Source: Glomus cerebriforme (taxonomy: Eukaryota > Glomeromycota > Glomeromycetes > Glomerales > Glomeraceae). From it: a stretch of DNA of 35,064 bases. The notes beneath the pieces are model-generated. The model was given only the letters and a program-made list of their open reading frames with translations. It ran no database searches and was not told where the DNA came from. This document shows positions 11,619 to 21,728 of the stretch, piece after piece. The number at the start of each line of letters is the position of its first letter. Within the stretch, counting starts at the first letter, position 1. Made by a program: the position numbers and the translations under genes. The stretch covers positions 12,613 to 47,676 of the forward strand of contig QKYT01000806.1 in the NCBI GenBank assembly GCA_003550305.1, given 5' to 3'.

Positions 11619-11820
11619 AACATGACCAGGTCATTTTACTTTTTTTAAAATGATATCAGTCATTACATATATGACTTATGGTCATTAGTCATTACAGTCA
11701 CATTAAAAATGACCAAATGACATGACATCATGACCATTGGTCATCTATTGTAACTTAAGTCATGTCATGATCAATGTGACCTCTATATATAAAACTTGTA
11801 TTACTATGACGTCTATGACC
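11619..11820. repeat. hAT left subterminal repeat cluster (GGTCA/TGACC)
   Basis: The core TGAC/GTCA occurs about twenty times in 200 bases, often as ATGACC, GGTCAT or fused as palindromes (ATGACCAGGTCAT, ATGACCATTGGTCAT). A smaller cluster lies at the right end (about 14680-14765: GTGACCTAGGTCAC, GACTTGTGAC, GGTCATCAAGTCA). Such clusters near hAT termini are the usual transposase binding sites; that role is inferred. Confidence 0.75.
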
Positions 11821-11850
11821 CAATAATCTTTTTTTTTAAAACTAAAAAAA

Positions 11851-14556
11851 TGTCTCCAGAGCCACATAGTTTTCACCCATATTTTGTACTTGTTAAAAAT
11901 ACAAAAATAAAGGAAATGCCATTGCAATATGTCTTAGTTGTATTAATAATTGTAATGGAAGAATAGAAGAAGTGAAATTAAAACCAGAATGCTATACATC
12001 AAATAAAGCAAAGTTATGTTGTGAACATTTAGCAAAATGTGAGAACTTTAAAAAAGAATTTTCTGAAGAGNTANTAAAAGAGATACTTANTNTACCAGTA
12101 CCTGAAGATAAAGTTAAAGATAAAGTCATCATAGAAGGTTTGTTATTAATAATTAAAAAAAAATATATTTTTTTTTAAAATTTTATAATTTATTAAACTT
12201 TTTTTTTATAAATTAGTTGATGATGAAGATGATGGATCTATTCTTCAATTAGCAAAATGAAGAAAACTTTCTACATCAACAGTATCAAGTTTTAACTCTA
12301 ATGACAGTCATCAACAAATTTTAACTTCATATTATCATCATCAAATGTCAACAAATGATGTACCACGATTTGAGCAGTTATTTCTTAGGATGACAGTATC
12401 TAATGGTCTTCCTTTTTNTTTTGTNGAAAATGAAGAAACTAAAGCACTATTTGAATTTATTGCACCTGGACTTACTCTTCCTAATCGCAAAGCAATTGGT
12501 AGTAGAATACTAAAAAATACAGCTAAGTCTCTTCAAGAAAATATTATAAAAANTGCAGAAAATGATAAGAATGGAGTTACAGCAACTTTTGATAGGTGGA
12601 CGAATGTAAAGATGGAACAATTATGGGATATAGTATTTATTACATCAAAAGGTCAACCTTTNGTTTGGGGTGCNCATGAAATAAGTTCTGAANGATCTCG
12701 TACAGCTNATGTTATTCGGCATATAGAAGAATTGATGGAAGATGCTAAGAAAAAAAAAGTTAATATAAAGGCATTTGTTTCAGATTTAGCAAGTGAATAT
12801 GCTGCAGCAAGGTAAATCTTTAATTTAATTATTTTATTAGTAAATTTAATATACATGTTAATAGTTAATATTTGTTTTAAATTTTACTTTTTATAGACGA
12901 CAAATGAGAAGACAATATTCAAGCAAAATTTTTTTATCTCGTATGGCTCACCAAATAAATCTTATTTTTGGTGAAATTTTTAAAGAGCAAGCATTATATT
13001 AAAGAATATCAAAAGAAGCAGTTCGATTAGTTAGCTATTTTAATAAATCAGTATTCTTTACTGGTAATCTTNGTGATGAACAAATAAGACTTTATAAAAA
13101 ACATGTATGTTTAGTATCTNNAGGTGATACTAGGTGGAATAGTTATTATTTTTGCTTTTATTCAATTTTAAAAACTCAAGCANCGTTAAAGGTAAATATT
13201 AGTACAANATTAATTTAATATTATTAATTATCAATGCTAAATATTTTATTTATTTTAGTTTATTTCAGCAAAATTCAATTCANACNGATCTAATGTAATA
13301 TGTCAAAATGGAGTACCTTCAACGNNTGCAAATAAATCTTCAACTTATAATGGTAATCGAAAACTTCCTGATGATATTGCTGATACTATAAATAATTCAG
13401 AATTTTGGACAACACTTTTTGCATTACAACATATGCTTTATCCTTTATNTGGCTTTTTAAATAAATTACAAAAGGATANTGCACGATTATTTGAANTAAT
13501 ACATTGTTTTGCAAATACTATTAAGATTTTTGAAGAACGTCAGAATATTAATTTTAGTATGAAAATGGTTGAAAGACTTGAAGCACGCTGGAACAAATGG
13601 GAACAACCACTTCTTATTCTTTCTATTNTTCTTCATCNTCAATATAAGATGGAAAAATTTCGAGCTACAAATAATAACTTAACATGGACTCATATTGGAA
13701 AATGGTTAAANTACTATTATCAGGCCTTTTTTAATTCTCGTTCTTCATCAATTGTAGCAGAAATGATTCTTTACAAGCAAGGTGATGACCCTTATGATCT
13801 TGAAACTTTTTTGCAATTTAAAGGTAATTTAGTAAATTATTGGGATTCTACAGCTGGTATTGGACCAGAANTTGCAAAAGTTGCAATGCACATTCATAGT
13901 ATCTGTGTTAATTCAGCATCAGTAGAAAGGCTTTNGAGTAGTATGNGGTTTCTTCACACAAATNNACGAAATAGATTAAAGGTATACATTTATATTAATA
14001 TTAAAGTTTTTTAATCAATTAATAATNATTATTTTATTAATATTTATAGAGTAAAAAAGTGTTAGCAATGAGTCAAATTCGAAGTGATATACTTTATCAT
14101 GGTCAAAAGAAAAAGGCAAAAGAATTAAATATCAAAGTTCAACNTTTACATATAGCAACACCAATTGCTGAAGATGATAATTTAGATAATCCTNAATCTA
14201 GTGATTTATCTNAAAATGATTTACAAGTTAGTNATGATGATGATAGTGATATAGAAAACGAAAATCAAGATAATAATAGGAATGATAATTTGGTTTTAAA
14301 TGAACCTGTTGAACCTCAAACTGAAGAANAAGAANAAGAATGNAATATATTTGTTGAAGAATGGATTAGAGCTATTGAAAATGAAAATAAGTTTGATAAT
14401 TCTGATGATGAAATACTTTTGACTGATGAAATNAATAATGATTTTAATTTTGGAGGAANAATAATTCATCCTGCTGATGATCCAATGGCAAAATGGCCAT
14501 TAGCAACTTTATTTGTTTCTAATTTAGAATTACTAACTTATTTAAAAACAGATTAA
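11851..14556 (+). pseudogene. hAT transposase gene, five exons, broken
   Basis: Exons are about 11851-12137, 12217-12811, 12897-13191, 13259-13981 and 14050-14556; all four introns are GT-AG and 67-85 bp. Exon 1 carries a BED-type zinc finger (CLSC ... CCEHLAKC). Exon 2 has TFDRWTN (Asp at 12591-12593) and FVSDLASEYAAAR (Asp at 12783-12785), the expected first two catalytic acids of a hAT RNase-H-like domain. Exon 3 has MAHQINLIFGEIF, where the family's conserved Cys before M is Arg (CGT, 12940), and DTRWNS. Exon 4 ends with the hAT dimerisation motif SVERL-SSM-FLHTN-RNRL. Exon 5 is an acidic tail. Lesions: a frame change at about 11900-11935 between the ATG and the BED finger, TGA at 12258-12260 and TAA at 13000-13002. 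Many single Ns fall in it. Probably inactive as assembled. Confidence 0.85.
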
Positions 14557-14786
14557 ATTTATTCAGCACTTTAAAATAAAATAAAATAAATAATAAAAAC
14601 ATTTTAATAAATAATAATAAATCATTTTTTTCTAATGCTTAATTATAATCATATGATTATAATATATATATAATTGTTGTGACCTAGGTCACGTAAATCC
14701 ATTTAGCCAAAATNACTATATGACTTGTGACTTGGTCATCAAGTCATTTTAATCACATCTGGTCACTTGCCAACACTGGTTTATAT

Positions 14787-14943
14787 AATTAATAATAGCC
14801 ACTAAATTCACATCCAAAACTTCAATGCTTAATATTTCATCCTTATGACAGCCTAATCATTTCTTTATAATTGTAAATCTATGCTTTTATATAATATTAT
14901 CAACATTTTCTCATGATCTAAAAGTATAACTTATACTTTTAGA
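14787..14943 (-). pseudogene. MULE transposase relic, N-terminus
   Basis: On the minus strand this reads DHEKMLIILYK, then HRFTIIKK, LGCHKDE, and after a one-base frame change SFGCEFSGYY followed by a stop and LYK. HRF-IIKKRL-RH-D and FGCEFGG-Y are N-terminal blocks of the glomeromycete MULE seen at 10270-10781 and 6620-8490. It ends exactly at the hAT duplication and continues in frame at 11609. Confidence 0.65.
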
Positions 14944-15161
14944 TTAAGGTTGCTTGCTGAAACCTAGGGGTTTAGGCAAGATGGCATTTTGCTGAAAAGT
15001 GAAATTCTGCTGAAACTATATTAAAGTTATATTAAAAAACTGGTGAAACTCTGGAGAAAAGTGAAATTGCTGAAATTTTGCCAAAACTATAATAAATCTA
15101 TAGTAAAATTTTGATGAAACTAATCGTAGGATTTTGAAGAGGTTTAGGCAGGCAACCTTAA
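14944..15161. mobile_element. MITE with TTAAGGTTGC inverted ends
   Basis: The left end is TTAAGGTTGCTTGCTGAAACC and the right end inverted is TTAAGGTTGCCTGCCTAAACC, with 18 of 21 positions equal. The ~180-bp inside is made of loose repeats of CTGAAA-GTGAAATT-TGCTGAAACTAT. TTAA at both borders could be a TTAA target duplication or part of the inverted repeat. No coding. It lies at the N-terminal end of the MULE relic and shares the TTAAGG start with the element at 10782-11558. Confidence 0.65.
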
Positions 15162-15594
15162 GTATAATCAATACAAAGATCTGAAAGTAAAATGATATAA
15201 TTACTACTTAGTTAATTGCATACAAGAAAAAATGAACAAAATTATCCAGAAAAGATGAAGAAACTAATAATCTTACCCTTACTTTTTAGGTTCTGAGGTT
15301 CTGTAGTATCACTTAGTTCAACTTGTTTATATTTATATGAGAAAACAAAAGTATAAATATTGCAAAAACAAATCAGATAGATTGTTAGAAATACAATATA
15401 CCCTTATTAGCATTATTCTGGTGTACTTGTTCTAATTCTTTATATTATTTGAAATAAGAAATGATATTGTATCTACTTAAAGCATATAAATAAAGAAAGA
15501 ACTTATATACCCTTATTATGAGGTATTATAATGGATTCTTGGATATTCAATTTAAATATGTTGTTAATATAAAGATCTACTATACCTAATTATT
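15162..15594. other. AT-rich DNA, weak coding-like segment on minus strand
   Basis: Mostly non-coding. On the minus strand at about 15283-15330 the segment QVELSDTTEPQNLK is open and followed by a GTAAGG-like donor; it might be the first exon of the MULE relic that starts at about 14.93 kb. This is weak and rests on position and composition alone. Confidence 0.3.
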
Positions 15595-16010
15595 ATGCCA
15601 AACTGTGCCATTTTATGATTGTAATTTTAGTGATCTTAGTGATCTTAATGATATTAGTAATATTAGTGATAGTAGTGATAGTTAAGATAGTTAGAATAGT
15701 TAATATATGTATTTTCTTTATTATATTAATTATATTAGTTATATTTATTATTTTTATATATATATATTTATTTTTATATAAATATCTTATGAATTTTCTT
15801 AAGTTATCTTTAGTTCTTGTAACTTCAATTGATTTAATAAAATATACTTTACCTGAAAATACTATACCTTTTATCAATTAAAAGAATGAACTGATTACAA
15901 ATAAACTAAATTATTATTATCTCTATCGTTATAAACTTAATTAATTTATTCAGATAGAAAATATAAAAGTTAAGATAAAGGAATCAAGAGAAAGTTAGAC
16001 ATAATAACAT
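15595..16010 (+). repeat. LTR-like dispersed repeat, copy 2
   Basis: Same repeat as 9048-9490, same orientation, 6.5 kb further on. It starts TATGCCAAACTGTGCCA and keeps the GATCTTAGTGATCTTAATGA stretch, TATAAATAT, TTTAGTTCTTGTAACTTCAATTGA, AATAAAAT, and GATAAAGGAATCAAGAGAAA near its end. It has fewer ambiguous bases than copy 1. No target duplication was identified, so the LTR label remains tentative. Confidence 0.6.
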
Positions 16011-16433
16011 CCATCTCATAATGATATTTCATTAATTGTAAAGACAAAAAAAACTTGTAAAGCAAAAAACTTGAAGTAAAAAAGTAAGCAAAGTGTTATA
16101 TTATAAAAATAGTGAGAGAGTTTAGAGTTTTGGTGATATATAAGTGTAACAGTGCTTAATATATATAATAATGATAATAGTGATATGTGTTCTTACATGA
16201 TTCATAAAGTATCACAATTGCATCACATCATATATACTGTATATGCATAGATACTGCTTATTTTTAAATGTTTTTGGCCAAAATTAATGCTAATTCTAGC
16301 TAATCCGCCCATATTGCAAGATTTGGCACAAAAAAGTATAATTCCGGCCAGAATTAATGACGTAATAGGAAATTTCCTTTTTTGGAAATTTGGGCAACAC
16401 TGGTGTTTACCCATTTCTCCTAATTTCCTTTTT

Positions 16434-16621
16434 GGGGTACGTCTAAAGCGAAGCAGAATCACGTGATTTTCGTAAAATTTTTGGCCGGAATTATGGCATT
16501 AAGAAATTATGCACGTGACAAATAACAGGTGATAAATAGGATTTCACCTGTCGAAAAAATTTTAAGTCCCTAGAATACTTAGGAAGAATGGAAAATGAAG
16601 GCGTGAAGCTTTAGACGTGGG
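16434..16621 (+). mobile_element. MITE of the GGGGTACGTCTAAAGC type, copy 1
   Basis: The 5' end GGGGTACGTCTAAAGCG continues through AGCAGAATCACGTGAT (16434-16467). The inner ~130 bp (TTTCGTAAAATTTTTGGCCG, GCATTAAGAAATTATGCA, AACAGGTGATAAATAGG, AAGTCCCTAGAATACTTAGG) are almost identical to copy 2 at 23887-24075. The 3' end is degraded (GAAGCTTTAGACGTGGG). No coding. The superfamily is not certain; no clear target duplication was found. Confidence 0.75.
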
Positions 16622-16649
16622 AATTTGTATAACGTCACGTGATTACCCC

Positions 16650-17152
16650 GAGGTTGTTACAAATAAGACATGTAACAGGGCATTACAAATACATTTTTTC
16701 ATTTTTAAATATTCAAAAAGGATGTAATATATGAATTAGTTTCAAACTAAATATTATTTAACCACTAAGACTAGAGTAGTTTAGACAAGATTTCTTAGTT
16801 TTGTAATTTAAATAATTTTTTTTTCATATTATAATTTGTTTAAATTTACTAAATAAATTTGATATTTTGTACATTTAAATTAATTATGGTAAATTTACCA
16901 AATTCATGAATCATTACATATTTATATTTGGTAAAATATGGTAACTAGTTACAATATTGGTGCGTAATATAATGCTGCGTGTGAAGAATCTAATTATTCA
17001 TTTATTATTATTGGTGTTGAAAGTTTTATTGAATATGCGACAATAGTCCAAATTAATATTTTTACAATGGTTATTGAACTACAAAATATATCAAATAATT
17101 TGTTTGAAAAATATAATAATGAGAAAATGGAGAACTAAGCAAACTTCGGTCT
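16650..17152. other. AT-rich intergenic DNA
   Basis: No gene, repeat or RNA recognised. Short homopolymer runs and TTTGGTAAA-like repeats at about 16880-16940. Confidence 0.5.
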
Positions 17153-17160
17153 TTAGAAGT

Positions 17161-17451
17161 AATACTCCGCACAAGCCAAGCCGGCTCGAGCCAGATGTAT
17201 CGAGCCAAGCCGAGCCACGGCTCGCAGTCAATTGAGCTCGGCTCATTCAAGCTGAGATTTGACGCAGCTCATTTGAGCGGCTCGCGAGGTAAATAATTTT
17301 TATTTTTTTTTTATTGGCAATACGGATATGCTGTGCAGAGGTCAAAAATTTGTTATGCACAGATTAACAATTTACCTGCGCAAAAGTCAACATTTCCGGT
17401 TCGGCTCGGCTGAGGTAGGCTTGAAATGAGCCGGCTCGAACGGAGCTTTAC
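17161..17451. mobile_element. GC-rich MITE with 8-bp duplication TTAGAAGT
   Basis: A 291-bp island of much higher GC than its surroundings. Direct repeat TTAGAAGT flanks it (17153-17160 and 17452-17459). The ends are related as imperfect inverted repeats: AATACTCCGCACAAGCC at the left against GTAAAGCTCCGTTCGAGCC for the inverse of the right. The inside has many GAGCC/GGCTC words (CCGGCTCGAGCC, GAGCCAAGCCGAGCC, GGTTCGGCTCGGC) on both sides of an AT-rich centre, so it can fold. An 8-bp duplication suggests mobilisation by a hAT transposase; this is an inference. Confidence 0.75.
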
Positions 17452-17461
17452 TTAGAAGTGT

Positions 17462-17981
17462 AGATAGGTAACAATAGTGTATCTCGTATGATTCACATTA
17501 AAAATTTGCGATGATATTTAATTTTTTCTGAATGTTTTTATTTTCTAAAGAGCAAGCAAAATTATTAAAGTAATGTGGGTAATGTAGTATTTGGTGAATA
17601 CTGTTGTTTAATTTGCTTCTAGAACTTGAATAAGCAATCAAGAAAATTCAATAAATTTTATATAATTCAATTAAAGAGTTTATGGTATGTTGAATTTATT
17701 TTTAAAAATTAGATAACGTAACATTTTTAGTAATTACCAATAATTTTATTCAATTTTCTAACGATATAAATTGAGAATATAAAGCCATCGAATATGAACA
17801 GAAAATAAAAAAATATTTCTCAAAGCAAATATGAATTATCCTCTAACATAATCAAGGAATTTAAGTAAAAATTAGTTACTATTAATATGTTAAAAATATT
17901 TAATAATTATTATTAATTATTATATTGATTCTTACCTATAAAAAAAGAAGGGAAAAGGGATGAAAAAATTTACAATTAAAA
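17462..17981. other. AT-rich intergenic DNA
   Basis: No gene or repeat recognised. Confidence 0.5.
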
Positions 17982-18125
17982 TCAGTAATTCCAATCCTGC
18001 TTCAACAATTTCGGTAACACTTGCACCGGTTTAGGAACTTTTTCGTTGAAGAAACGTGATATCAAATCTTTATCACGCGATTTTCCTGAATCAAATGTCA
18101 CGAAAGTGACTGGTCTGATGCAATC
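17982..18125 (-). CDS. Possible terminal exon, unidentified
   Basis: On the minus strand, after a possible acceptor TGTGATTGCATCAG (about 18126-18139), an open segment reads PVTFVTFDSGKSRDKD, LISRFFNEKVPKPVQ, VLPKLLKQDWNY and stops. Its less AT-biased codons and balanced residues look more like real coding than the surrounding DNA, but no partner exon upstream was found and the plus strand is also partly open here. Function unknown; could be a chance ORF or a gene fragment. Confidence 0.25.
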   Translation of the reverse strand, partial: DCIRPVTFVTFDSGKSRDKDLISRFFNEKVPKPVQVLPKLLKQDWNY

Positions 18126-18351
18126 ACAGGGTAAATGAAATATGATTAGCCGAAATGTGATGTGTTCAATTATCACGAAAGGTGAAAAAAAGCAGAGACC
18201 GAAAAGTACACGGTGATCACGATATATAAATTATATTATGCAAGTGAATTTTTTGAGATAAAATAATTTCAGATTTATTATAAAATTCTGAAGCAAGAAT
18301 TATTAAATGATTTATTTTATTAGTATATTTATTAAATTTTCCTTTTTTCAG

Positions 18352-19360
18352 GCGTCTGAAAGATACTACTTTAAGAAGAGAAGATGGGGTTTAGGGAACA
18401 GTTTACTTTTCCAAATCCAAATTGATAAATTTAACAAGATTCTTTTTTCTTTTTCTGCCTCAAGGAATGTTCTAGCATCTGATCCACCTAGTTGGTAAAT
18501 TGCAATTTTGGGGATAAATTTCTTTTTAATAAAAATTATTGCATTTAGGAAATGCTCTAGTGCGCTCTTTATTTATTTAAAATGATATTTATGATATTCT
18601 TGGATAAAAGGATCTCACACTGTCACTTCTGGAAGCGCTAAATTCAAGTTGAATTAAGTTTCTTCATGCATTTTTTCATGATTTTTTTTTGTTTTTAATT
18701 ACTATTATTATTCTTTATTTTTCAGGTTGGATCTCTTGGAAACATTAGAGACTGTTATCAGTTCTATGGCTAAAATCTCCATAGATTCTTTTTATTTACC
18801 ATGGGATCTCCCCAAAGCTCAAGTTTTTAAGGAAGGGGTCGATATTTTAAAGGGTATAATTTAATATTATATTCATTTAATGAATAATTATTAATGTTTA
18901 AATTGTGTTTATTAATTGTTAATTATCTATTTTCCTTTTTATTTTATCAAAAATTATATAAATAGCTGTGTGAATTTCTTGGTTATAAACGAACGATCAT
19001 AGAAACGGGATACCAATCGTATTGGCATTCGTCTTCCCGGAACAATACTTGATTTTTGTAAGCTTATCTATAACGATATTCTCTAATTTCTAAGAATCTT
19101 TGTTAATTATCATGGATTTCTAAAGTCATCCTGGATTATATGCTTTTGACTCTTTTTTTTCTAAAAAAAATTATATCCAATAATTTTTTACTTTATTTAC
19201 GCGCGTTGTACGGTAGTGTAAATATTTATTTAGTAATTTAATAATTTTTTCCCGTTTATTATGTACGTGTATCAACTGTATCGTGTGTTGGCGTGTTCTA
19301 GTAGTGAAGTTCAAGAATCAATTATTGATATTAATAGTTCATTGAAACAAGTAAAATAAG
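18352..19360 (+). pseudogene. Possible multi-exon gene or gene relic, unidentified
   Basis: Three to four coding-like segments are spaced by intron-like DNA. Segment 1 (about 18352-18496, after TTTCCTTTTTTCAG) includes SERYYFKKRRWGLGNSLLF and SASRNVLASDPPSW. A GT-AG intron (about 18497-18725, ending TTATTTTTCAG) joins in frame to segment 2, LDLLETLETVISSMAKISI then DSFYLPWDLPKAQVF and KEGVDILK (to about 18853). Segment 3 (about 18966-19049, after AAATAG) has LCEFLGYKRTIIETGYQSYW but ends at a stop, and its donor-acceptor phase with segment 2 does not work without a one-base change. A short ORF at 19261-19360 (MYVYQLYRVLACSSSEVQ...) may be a last exon. No family recognised. Confidence 0.35.
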
Positions 19361-19554
19361 AAAGAAAAAAGCTCATAATTTGTTTTAAATAAATAATAAA
19401 ATCACAGTTTTTTTTCATATGTGAAAAATTCTTTCAATAAAGTTATTGTTTTACCGTAAAGTTTTACCGTAAAAAATAAATAATATCAGTCAGGGAAGAT
19501 GTCACACAATTTTAAGAGCAAAATTTTTTTATTATGAATAATATAATAAAATTT

Positions 19555-19740
19555 TTAGTATAGTATATCCTTTAAATATATAATATATATATAAAGTTTA
19601 AATTTAATCAAAGTTAATTTAACCAGTTAAAATTGACGATTTTTAAAATTTAATTCTGGCCAAATTTTTCTTAATTCTGGCTAAATTCATAATGCCGGCC
19701 TAAATTTCAATAAATTTGAAAAAATATACGTCAATGTGAC
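19555..19740. repeat. GGCC-motif repeat, copy 2
   Basis: Diverged copy of 8510-8710: AGTATAGTATA, TTAATCAAAGTTA, TTTAATTCTGGCCAAATTTT, CTTAATTCTGGCTAAATTC, ATAATGCCGGCCTAAATTT. No coding. Confidence 0.7.
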
Positions 19741-21723
19741 ATTATATTTATATAATATAATATTTTAATTTAACAAGCAAAAATAAACTTATTGACCAAC
19801 CCTACAATTTCATTAAAAAAAAATTCATTACTCAAACTGAGTTATCAAGAAAGATCTTCATTTGAAATTAANGTTTTTTTTATATTAAAAACAAAAGAAA
19901 ATAAAGTATCGAAAACTCATACCATTACGTAAAACGCTAAAAACTTTACGCATATTAAATANAAATTTACAAAATTTAATATACAAGTAGTTTCGAACCC
20001 TCTGAACAATTTTCATTTAATACATAAAGGCGATTTCAACTTTACAAAAAAAAAATATGATTATTATCTACAATCCCTTTATCAATCTGACTCTCGAATA
20101 AACTATAATACGATAATTGTATCATAAAATATCATAGAATATTATAAAAATTAGATACAATTCACAAATGAAATTTATTGGATAAACGACTCGTATTTTT
20201 TTTTTAGTCTTCAAATGGACATACGGTATGATACAAAATTATTCAACGATTTTCAACGCCATCCTACAGTAGTTGTTCGGTATTAAAAAAATAAAGGATT
20301 AATAGTAGTGTAAAAAAAATTCTAACTTCATTTTGAACAAGAATTTAATTTTTAAATATAAAATTTACTTCTATATTAATAAAAGTGTTCACAGAAAAAA
20401 AAACAGCAAGAGATTGTCAAAATTGCTGTGCTTGAAATTAACAAATTTCCGGTGATTAATTTTTGATCTCTTTGTAATGATAATTTTGCAAAAAATAAGA
20501 GATTTCACTAAAAATTAGATAGAATTTAAATATAAACATGACTTGATTCATTATTTTTTCATTTTTTTTTTCATTAAAGAACTTCTATTAATTGACAATA
20601 TTTTTATTTGAAATTCTTTAATTTTCGGTTTTTCTAAGCTTGTTAATTGCAGATCAGTAAGATTGACATTTTTACTTAAATACTTTTACTTAAACTTACT
20701 AAATTGCTAAAAATACTTTAGATTTGCACGATTTAAAGATTTATTGTCTTGATAGACAAAATTGATAAATTATTAAGATTAAACGCAGCAATTCTTCCCT
20801 TTCCATTCAAAACTTTATAAAAAATTGTTGTTGTTCATCAATAACAATCTTCACGATATCAATTCCTAAGTTCAAAAGGTCTTAACCTTGTTCACATGAA
20901 GCTCTAATACTGTACAAACATATGTAGATCAATTGATCATTTTAGAATTTACTTTTCAGAGTGAAATAGGCTTATTCATTTCTGATCGTTCAAGTTTTTT
21001 GATCTACCAATTTGAATATGCACCGCAAAATTCTTGTTATGTTACGGTATATCATTCAAACTTGCTCTTCATTAAATAAGTTCATTAAATAAGTTTATTA
21101 TTTTTATTATTTAAAATGCGTAAAGTTCGGTTTATTAGATATTGCAAAAGTCATATTTTCACAGCGTATTGAATTTTTAATTAATCTTTTTTAATATTCG
21201 ATCATTTAAAAGATAAAGTTACGTTACGTTAATGCTACTGTTCAATTTTCTTTGGTATGAAACCACAGTTAGAATTTTAATATATAATGTGTATGTAGGT
21301 TATGATGTTAAAATTGGTGAATATAATGAGTATAACAGTATAATATAGCTACGCTATATAAAAAAATTGTACTTAAAATTTCGCAAAATCGCTCTTTCAG
21401 AAAAATTTTTACTTTGTAAATTTCCAGTTACAAAATTTCAAAAAATATCGTTCATATTTGTACCTGCTGCAACTATGAAGGAAAATGTAGCTTGCTATTT
21501 ATACATAAAAATAAAATATATTGGTTCTCAATTAAAAATAATATTTCATGCGAATGATATTATAAACGTTTGAAGCATTGCTCGTCTTGGTTTATATATT
21601 GATTATATTTAATCTCTTTTGCTCAACTAAATTGTTTTTTGTCCCATTGGTCTATTTAAATATGTAAAATATAATCCATTAAATAATTATTAAAATATTG
21701 CCTCTAAGAATTTCAAGTACTTG
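19741..21723. other. Long stretch without recognised genes
   Basis: About 2 kb of AT-rich DNA. The only notable item is AGATTGTCAAAATTGCTG at 20412-20429, which also occurs upstream of gene A (about 25518) and, diverged, upstream of gene D (about 32812). No gene of that family was found next to it. Other short open frames here have no recognisable motifs. Confidence 0.5.
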
Positions 21724-21728
21724 TCAAA

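Larger units (their letters stand above)
11610..14778 (+). mobile_element. hAT transposon (3169 bp) with 8-bp target duplication
   Basis: The left terminus is CAGTAATGGAACATGACC and the right terminus, inverted, is CAGTGTTGGCAAGTGACC, a short imperfect inverted repeat of the CAGTG-type known from hAT elements. The flanking direct repeat GTTTATAT is perfect (11602-11609 and 14779-14786), matching the 8-bp duplication of hAT. Both ends are followed inward by many GGTCAT/ATGACC motifs in both orientations. Inside is a five-exon transposase gene (about 11851-14556) with three visible lesions. The element sits inside the minus-strand MULE relic. Confidence 0.92.

Noticed and set aside
11041..11634. 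Long open frames across the N run, both strands
   Set aside because: Openness comes from unknown bases.
12653..12856. Minus-strand open frame
   Set aside because: Antisense of exon 2 of the hAT transposase.
16150..16402. Possible second hAT element ending GGGCAACACTG at 16402
   Set aside because: The terminus looks like a hAT end (inverse CAGTGTTGCCC), but no matching left end and no exact 8-bp duplication could be found.
16223..16462. 79-residue minus-strand open frame
   Set aside because: It spans a GGCC-motif region and the end of a MITE; no motif, no splice context.
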